64,000 nt of DNA from positions 19,018,396 through 19,082,395 of the forward strand of contig NC_088238.1 of NCBI RefSeq assembly GCF_036934945.1, given 5' to 3'. The notes beneath the pieces were generated by a model. That model was not told the origin of the DNA, searched no databases, and saw only the letters and a list, made by a program, of their open reading frames with translations. Below are positions 57,389-64,000 of this stretch, piece by piece. This DNA is from Oncorhynchus masou masou. Its lineage: Eukaryota > Chordata > Actinopteri > Salmoniformes > Salmonidae. Made by a program: the position numbers and the translations under genes. Numbering within the stretch: the first letter of the stretch is position 1; the number at the start of each line of letters is the position of its first letter.

Positions 57389-57479
57389 TGGGGTAAGTTG
57401 ATCCAAAGGATAAGTTGAGCAACCCCTTTTTTCTAGGAAACCAAAAACAACATTAATCATGTGACCAAAGAGTTCATCA

Positions 57480-58905
57480 TTTTCTCAAATGATTGCCTCG
57501 CCTGGTTTACCAACTACTTCTATGATAGAGTTTAGTATGTCAAATTGGAAGGCCTGTTGTCCAGACCTCTGGCAGTCACTATGGGGGTGCCACAGGGTTC
57601 AATTCTCGGGCCGACTCTTCTCTGTATACATAAATGATGTTGCTCTTGCTGCTGGTGATTCTCTGATCCACCTCTACGCAGACGACACCATTCTGTATAC
57701 CTCTGGTTCTTCTTGGACACTGTGTTAACTAACCTGCAGATGAGCTTCAATGCCATACAACTCTCCTTCCGTGGCCTCCAACTGCTTTTAAATGCAAGTA
57801 AAACTAAATGCATACTATTCAATCGATCGCTGCCCACACCTGCCCGCCCGTCCAGCATCACGACTCTGGACGGCTCTGACTTAGAATATGTGGACAACTA
57901 CAAATACCTAGGTGTCTGGTTAGACTGTAAACTCTCCTTCCAGACTCACATTAAGCATCTCCAATCCAAAATGAAATCTAGAATCAGCTTCCTATATCGC
58001 AACAAAGCATCCTTCACTCATGTTGCCAAACATACCTTTGTAAAACTGACCATCCTACCGATCCTCGACTTTGGCGATGTCATCTATAAAATAGCCTCCA
58101 ACACTCTACTCAACAAATTGGATGCAGTCTATCACAGTGCCATCCGTTTTGTCACCAAAGCCCCATACACTACCCACCACTGCGACCTGTACGCTCTTGT
58201 TGGCTGGCCCTCGCTTCATACTCGTCACCAAACCCACTGGCTACAGGTTATCTACAAGTCTCCGCTAGATAAAGCCTCACCTTATCTCAGCTCACTGGTC
58301 ACCATAGCAGCACCCACTCGTAGCACGCACTCCAGCAGGTATATTTCACTGGTCACCCCCAAAGCCAATTCCTCCTTTGGTCGTCTTTCCTTCCAGTTCT
58401 CTGCTGCCTATGACTGGAACAAATTGCATAAATCACTGAAGCTGGAGACTCAAATCTCCCTCACTAGCTTTAAGCACCAGCTGTCAGGGCAGCTCAAAAT
58501 CACTGCACCTGTACATAGCCCATCTGTAAACAGCCCATCTATCTACCTCATCCCCATACTGTATTTATTTATCTTGCTCCTTTGCACCCCAGTATCTCTA
58601 CTTGCACATTCATCTTCTGCACATCTACCATTCCAGTGTTTAATTGCTATATTGTAATTACTTCGCCACCATGGCCTATTTATTGCCTTAACTCCCTTAT
58701 CTTACCTCATTTGCACTCACTGTATATAGACTTGTTTTATTTTTTCTACTGTATTATTGACTGTATGTTCTGTTTATTCCATGTGTAACTCTGTGTTGTT
58801 GTATGTGTAGAATTGCTATGCTTTATCTTGGCCAGGTCGCAGTTGCAAATGAGAACTTGTTCTCAACTAGCCTACCTGGTTAAATAAAGGTCAAACAAAA
58901 TAAAT
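57480..58905 (+). mobile_element. RSg-1-like LINE, 5' truncated
   Basis: Reverse-transcriptase segment: DCLAWFTNYFYDRV, AVTMGVPQGSILGP and, after a frameshift near 57620, LYADDTILYTSGSS with the catalytic YADD. A further frameshift near 57710 leads into a 314-codon frame with LLLNASKTKCILFNRSLP, YKYLGVWLDCKLSFQTHIK and ILPILDFGDVIYK. The 3' end is GCAGTTGCAAATGAGAACTT with CTACCTGGTTAAATAAAGG (58865-58889), resembling the SINE tail at 43934-43980. Confidence 0.85.
57489..58657 (+). pseudogene. RSg-1-like reverse transcriptase, frameshifted
   Basis: Palm motifs GVPQGSILGP and YADD are both readable, but in different frames, with a stop at 57533 as well. The C-terminal frame (57713-58657) is intact to its end and includes SRISFLYRNKASFTHVAK and AAYDWNKLHKSLKLETQI. 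The enzyme would have copied LINE RNA at the target site in an active element; this copy cannot. Confidence 0.85.
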
Positions 58906-59600
58906 GAAAATGCATTTCATGGAGTCAGTGAAGGAAGAAACCACATAGAAAAGTGTTAAGCAAGTTAGCTCCAAAAACTGTTTTTCACAAAGTCTAATTA
59001 ATTGATTGTGTTATAGCAGGGTTCCCCCCCAAATTGGCTGTGGTTTTATTTGGCACCCCAAGTTTTCTGAGCACAAAAATGTTTTCCCCTCAAGGAAGTC
59101 GATCCAAGTGAATTTAATGTAAGAAATCTGTACCAAACTATTCCCATGCACAAGAGACAGACGTGGTCGTATGCAAATGTAAGCAAGGTTTGAAATGATT
59201 ATGTTTTAGTCTAACATTATCTGTTTGGTCTTCTTGCAGTCTACAAATGATTTGTAATTACGTTCCGGCCCACCGACCATCCACTCAATAATAAATATCC
59301 CCACAGCTGAATCTAGCTGATGATCCCTGTGTTATGGGTTTCATAATGCTTGTATCTAAACCAAAGTAGGTCTTTTTAAGATGGTTTTGTACATCAGTTA
59401 GGGTCTCAGTAAGCTACAATATGATGTCTTAAAACTAGCACAAAATTGCATCCTTGTAGCTGTGTGGGCTAATGTAGTCTAAATGTTTGCCTTGGAGTAA
59501 GTTGAGCCAATGGCCACCATATCCCATATAAATAATGATTACATTTAGTCAGTTATGCCCAGTATGCAATGTGTTATGCATGTGAACTTGAGTGCATTTT
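58906..59600. other. No gene; inside the pogo-like element
   Basis: AT-rich sequence. GGAGTAAGTTGAGCC at 59494 repeats the terminal motif seen at 57389 and 62976. Confidence 0.45.
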
Positions 59601-59611
59601 TCTTGTTACAG

Positions 59612-59815
59612 AGCAGACATCATGCCCTGTGTAAACAAACGTAAAACAAGCAGGGGTCTACACCCCCCCCCCCCCCGGGGTTCTTGATAGACCAGCCAAG
59701 GAAGTGACAGAAGGGAAGAGGTCCATTTGAGCAGCAGCAAGAGAGGAAAATAATGAACTGAATGACACTGAAGAGGTGCATTGACAAAAAAGAAAACATA
59801 CATGAACCTGTATAA
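59612..59815 (+). pseudogene. Pogo/Tigger-like transposase N-terminal exon, decayed
   Basis: A splice-acceptor-like TTTTTCTTGTTACAG ends at 59611. ATG at 59622 reads MPCVNKRKTSRGLH, then a run of 15 C, then VLDRPAKEVTEGKRSI (59680-59727), a stop and AAAREENNELN. Another frame gives MTLKRCIDKK. This is the basic start and helix-turn-helix arrangement of pogo/jerky/CENP-B-type proteins (kinked by two stops and the C-run). It ends at GAACCTGTATAAAGAGAGGC, where the 68-bp array begins. Confidence 0.6.
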
Positions 59816-62700
59816 AGAGAGGCTATGACAGATTAACAGACAGGGTCTTATCTGATGACATGGAGTCTGAGCTGTATAAAGAGAGGCTATGACAGATTAA
59901 CAGACACACAGGGTCTTATCTGATGACATGGAGTCTGAGCTGTATAAAGAGAGGCTATGACAGATTAACAGACACAGGGTCTTATCTGATGACATGGAGT
60001 CTGAGCTGTATAAAGAGAGGCTATGACAGACTAACAGAGACACACAGGGTCTTATCTGATGACATGGAGTCTGAGCTGTATAAAGAGAGGCTATGATAGA
60101 TTAACACAGGGTCTTATCTGATGACATGGAGTCTGAGCTGTATAAAGAGAGGCTATGACAGATTAACAGACAGGGTCTTATCTGATGACATGGAGTCTGA
60201 GCTGTATAAAGAGAGGCTATGACAGATTAACAGACACACAGGGTCTTATCTGATGACATGGAGTCTGAGCTGTATAAAGAGAGGCTATGACAGACTAACA
60301 GAGACACACAGGGTCTTATCTGATGACATGGAGTCTGAGCTGTATAAAGAGAGGCTATGACAGATTAACAGACACAGGGTCTTATCTGATGACATGGAGT
60401 CTGAGCTGTATAAAGAGAGGCTATGACAGACTAACAGAGACACACAGGGTCTTATCTGATGACATGGAGTCTGAGCTGTATAAAGAGAGGCTATGATAGA
60501 TTAACACAGGGTCTTATCTGATGACATGGAGTCTGAGCTGTATAAAGAGAGGCTATGACAGATTAACAGACACACAGGGTCTTATCTGATGACATGGAGT
60601 CTGAGCTGTATAAAGAGAGGCTATGACAGATTAACAGACAGGGTCTTATCTGATGACATGGAGTCTGAGCTGTATAAAGAGAGGCTATGACAGATTAACA
60701 GACAGGGTCTTATCTGATGACATGGAGTCTGAGCTGTATAAAGAGAGGCTATGATAGATTAACAGACACAGGGTCTTATCTGATGACATGGAGTCTGAGC
60801 TGTATAAAGAGAGGCTATGATAGATTAACAGACACAGGGTCTTATCTGATGACATGGAGTCTGAGCTGTATAAAGAGAGGCTATGATAGATTAACAGACA
60901 GGGTCTTATCTGATGACATGGAGTCTGAGCTGTATATAAAGATTAACACACAGGGTCTTATCTATGACAGATTAGAGCACACAGGGTCTTATCTGATGAC
61001 ATGGAGTCTGAGCTGTATAAAGAGAGGCTATGATAGATTAACAGAGACAGGGTCTTATCTGATGACATGGAGTCTGAGCTGTATAAAGAGAGGCTATGAT
61101 AGATTAACAGAGACAGGGTCTTATCTGATGACATGGAGTCTGAGCTGTATAAAGAGAGGCTATGATAGATTAACAGACACAGGGTCTTATCTGATGACAT
61201 GGAGTCTGAGCTGTATAAAGAGAGGCTATGACAGATTAACACACAGGGTCTTATCTGATGACATGGAGTCTGAGCTGTATAAAGAGAGGCTATGATAGAT
61301 TAACAGAGACACACAGGGTCTTATCTGATGACATGGAGTCTGAGCTGTATAAAGAGAGGCTATGATAGATTAACAGAGACACAGGGTCTTATCTGATGAC
61401 ATGGAGTCTGAGCTGTATAAAGAGAGGCTATGATAGATTAACAGACACAGGGTCTTATCTGATGACATGGAGTCTGAGCTGTATAAAGAGAGGCTATGAT
61501 AGATTAACAGACACACAGGGTCTTATCTGATGACATGGAGTCTGAGCTGTATAAAGAGAGGCTATGATAGATTAGCAGAGACACACAGGGTCTTATCTGA
61601 TGACATGGAGTCTGAGCTGTATAAAGAGAGGCTATGATAGATTAACAGAGACACACAGGGTCTTATCTGATGACATGGAGTCTGAGCTGTATAAAGAGAG
61701 GCTATGATAGATTAACAGACACACAGGGTCTTATCTGATGACATGGAGTCTGAGCTGTATAAAGAGAGGCTATGATAGATTAACAGACACACAGGGTCTT
61801 ATCTGATGACATGGAGTCTGAGCTGTATAAAGAGAGGCTATGATAGATTAACAGACACACAGGGTCTTATCTGATGACATGGAGTCTGAGCTGTATAAAG
61901 AGAGGCTATGATAGATTAACAGACACACAGGGTCTTATCTGATGACATGGAGTCTGAGCTGTATAAAGAGAGGCTATGATAGATTAACAGACACACAGGG
62001 TCTTATCTGATGACATGGAGTCTGAGCTGTATAAAGAGAGGCTATGATAGATTAACAGACACAGGGTCTTATCTGATGACATGGAGTCTGAGCTGTATAA
62101 AGAGAGGCTATGATAGATTAACAGAGACACACAGGGTCTTATCTGATGACATGGAGTCTGAGCTGTATAAAGAGAGGCTATGATAGATTAACAGACACAC
62201 AGGGTCTTATCTGATGACATGGAGTCTGAGCTGTATAAAGAGAGGCTATGATAGATTAACAGAGACACACAGGGTCTTATCTGATGACATGGAGTCTGAG
62301 CTGTATAAAGAGAGGCTATGATAGATTAACAGACACAGGGTCTTATCTGATTGACATGGAGTCTGAGCTGTATAAAGAGAGGCTATGATAGATTAACAGA
62401 CACACAGGGTCTTATCTGATGACATAGAGTCTGAGCTGTATAAAGAGAGGCTATGATAGATTAACAGACACAGGGTCTTATCTGATGACATGGAGTCTGA
62501 GCTGTATAAAGAGAGGCTATGATAGATTAACAGACACACAGGGTCTTATCTGATTGACATGGAGTCGGAGCTGTATAAAGAGAGGCTATGATAGAGTAGC
62601 AGAGACACACAGGGTCTTATCTGATTGACATGGAGTCGGAGCTGTATAAAGAGAGGCTATGATAGATTAACAGAGACACACAGGGTCTTATCTGATTGAC
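59816..62700 (+). repeat. 68-bp minisatellite, about 42 copies, exon-derived
   Basis: Unit ACAGGGTCTTATCTGATGAC, ATGGAGTCTGAGCTGTATAA, AGAGAGGCTATGATAGATTA, ACAGACAC. Lengths vary from about 62 to 70 bp through the number of ACAC and GAGACAC units near the end. Early units read TATGACAG, later ones TATGATAG, so the array has a left-right gradient. One unit at 60925-60985 is scrambled. Read in the gene frame a unit gives HRVLSDDMESELYKERL, matching the flanking coding scrap (MESELDKHIKH). Confidence 0.95.
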
Positions 62701-62842
62701 ATGGAGTCTGAGCTTGATAAACATATCAAACATCTCACGGACCAGTTTCACGGGCTAAGTAGCCTCGAATGCATAGAACTTGCCTGCGAATTGGTACATC
62801 GAAAGAACATCTGTCTCAGACAACTGGTCAAGAAATGGAAGG
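62701..62842 (+). pseudogene. Second pogo-like coding exon remnant
   Basis: Uninterrupted from ATG 62701: MESELDKHIKHLTDQFHGLS, then ECIELACELVHRKNICL and RQLVKKWK, ending at a strong splice-donor-like G|GTAAGTG (62843). The pattern of ELDKHI, a short helix and LA.EL resembles the second helix-turn-helix (CENP-B type) of pogo-related transposases. Forty-seven codons without a stop next to a donor site suggest a former exon; whether it was ever a host gene is unknown. Confidence 0.5.
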
Positions 62843-63205
62843 GTAAGTGATATTGAAGAGAAAGATCTACATCTGAATTTAGGCATTTAAGATCAACAAT
62901 ATACCACAACCCCATTCCATGAATTCAACTATCACCCACTGTCACAGGACACCATCACCCACTTCCCCCAAGGCTGCTCAACTTACCCCGTCCCTATGCT
63001 CAACTTACTTTATATCCAGGGTAAGTTGTGCCAAGAGACCACTTGTTGGACAAGCTATGTTTTAAAACTGTTATGTTTACATGAATTCTGATTATTTCCA
63101 GGGAAACACAACATCCTGAAATATATGTAGATATCTGTATCTTTGTAGAAAGAATACTATTTCCCTTGACATAGGGGGGCGTGGAAACGATTCTCGTTGG
63201 TGGAA
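62843..63205. other. No gene; right end of the pogo-like element
   Basis: Contains GCTCAACTTACCCC and GCTCAACTTACT in inverse orientation to the left end, then GGGTAAGTTGTGCC. No exon seen after 62842. Confidence 0.45.
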
Positions 63206-63553
63206 GAAGGTGACGATCAAGATGCAGCGTGGTAGGTGTTCATCATTATTTTAAAAAACTGAACATTAAATACAACAAGGAACAAAAGAAACAATCGAAA
63301 CAGCTCCGTCAGGTGCAAAACACACGAAACAGAAAATAACTACCCACAAAACCCATGTGGGCAAGAGATACCTAAGTATGGTTCTCAACCAGAGACAACG
63401 ATAGACAGCTGTCCCTGATTGAGAACCATACCTGGCCAAAAACAAAGAAATACAAAAACATAGAAAAAAAAGATAGAATGCCCACCCTAGTCACACCCTG
63501 GCCTAACCAAAATAGAGAATAAAAAGCCTCTTTGGCCAGGGCGAGACAGGCGC
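63206..63553 (-). mobile_element. LTR, reversed, solo or truncated
   Basis: Contains GATGCAGCGTGGTAGGTGTTC at the left edge, ATGGTTCTCAACCAGAGACA, AGCTGTCCCTGATTGAGAAC and CACACCCTGGCCTAACCAAA, the same order as the reversed LTR at 27967. No internal sequence or second LTR lies nearby. Confidence 0.75.
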
Positions 63554-63650
63554 ACAATTGGCCCAGCGTCGTCCAGCTATGGCCGGTGTAGGCCGTCATT
63601 GTAAATAAGAATTTGTTCCTAACTGGCTACCTAGTTAAATTTAAAAAATG
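63545..63650 (+). mobile_element. SINE 3' part
   Basis: GCGCACAATTGGCCCAGCGT, then GGCCGTCATTGTAAATAAGA and TTTGTTCCTAACTGGCTACC, then an A-rich end. The tail matches that of the SINE at 43805-43980. The tRNA-like head is absent. Confidence 0.7.
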
Positions 63651-64000
63651 TCTCAACCTACCCCCCTCTCCCCTAACCACTATCAATGCAACCGCTATGG
63701 GTCAAAGGTCAGGCAATTCCCCCGGAACCACTTGCCACCACGGTGTCACCCGCCGGGCTGCTAATGCCCCTCTGGAACAAGGGCAAACAGAATCCCCCCT
63801 AAAACCACCTCTCCCCTTTGACCTCCCATCCATACATTGACCCCCTCATCTCCCTCTTTTTAAAAAAAAACTTTCCTGCCATTGATCTTCCCAGATTCCA
63901 CTATCCTGGAGGGTCGGTGTGAAAATTCCCTTTGAGATATGAGTATTCAGAGTCAATACCCGCCACCAGCTTCCGGCCCGGAGTGTGTGTGTGAAAACTC
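63651..64000. other. No gene recognised
   Basis: C-rich sequence with short T and A runs. No element or exon identified before the window ends. Confidence 0.4.

Larger units (their letters stand above)
57389..63032 (+). mobile_element. Degenerate pogo/Tigger-like element, with nested insertions
   Basis: TGGGGTAAGTTGATCC at 57389 and its complement GCTCAACTTACCCC at 62976-62989 (with further copies at 57411, 59494, 62998 and 63019) bracket two coding scraps that fit one transposase-like N-terminal region. In between lie an RSg-1-like LINE and a 68-bp array. The catalytic DDE domain is not seen, so either the element was a deleted, non-autonomous one or the copy is a domesticated-gene-like relic. 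The boundaries are inference. Confidence 0.5.

Overview
The window looks like teleost, very probably salmonid (trout/salmon/char), nuclear DNA. Long CA/GT and CT microsatellites and unusually long minisatellites are interleaved with transposable elements that I recognise as salmonid types: a Tc1/mariner element with roughly 210-bp terminal repeats, LINEs ending in TTTGA repeats, an RSg-1-like LINE, an HpaI-type tRNA-derived SINE, palindromic MITEs and TGTCA-starting LTRs. No rRNA, tRNA, CRISPR array or intact host protein gene was found. The protein-coding traces that can be supported are broken transposon genes. I treat the window as intergenic or intronic. The species call rests on remembered repeat families, not on a search.

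Layout. 0.6-2.7 kb: an LTR element with two related LTRs around a proline-rich coding repeat. 3-6 kb: a 25-bp minisatellite of about 60 copies. 6.7-8 kb: two palindromic MITE copies. 8.5-10 kb: a mosaic of an unnamed dispersed repeat, an L2-type reverse-transcriptase scrap and the 5' end of a second LINE. 11.5-18.7 kb: eight arrays, with unit sizes from 4 to 43 bp. 19-21.6 kb: a Rex1/L2-like LINE carrying a 117-bp fold-back. 22.5-24.4 kb: 41-bp and 75-bp arrays. 28-32 kb: a reversed LTR and a reversed LINE inserted beside a 488-bp tandem duplication that also has an inverted copy. 32.5-34.1 kb: a 42-bp array and a MITE whose inside has expanded into a 26-bp array. 36.1-37.7 kb: the Tc1 element. 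38-45 kb: MITEs, a SINE and two abutting arrays. 45.9-48.1 kb: a 15-bp array containing a large internal palindrome. 49.6-51.5 kb: L2 LINE. 51.5-54.1 kb: three arrays and a short segment with nuclear-receptor and CTCF-like motifs. 54.1-56.3 kb: nested LINE pieces. 57.4-63 kb: a degenerate pogo/Tigger-like element split by an RSg-1-like LINE and by a 68-bp minisatellite built from its own coding sequence. 63.2-63.65 kb: a reversed LTR and a SINE tail.

Nothing here forms a pathway. What links the parts is history: elements inserted into elements, arrays that grew out of transposon sequence, and repeated fold-back rearrangements. Tandem arrays occupy roughly a quarter of the window. The clearest unusual structures are the exon-derived 68-bp minisatellite, the inverted arms inside the 15-bp array, the fold-back in the LINE and the inverted copy beside the reversed LINE. 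No autonomous, intact mobile element was seen.
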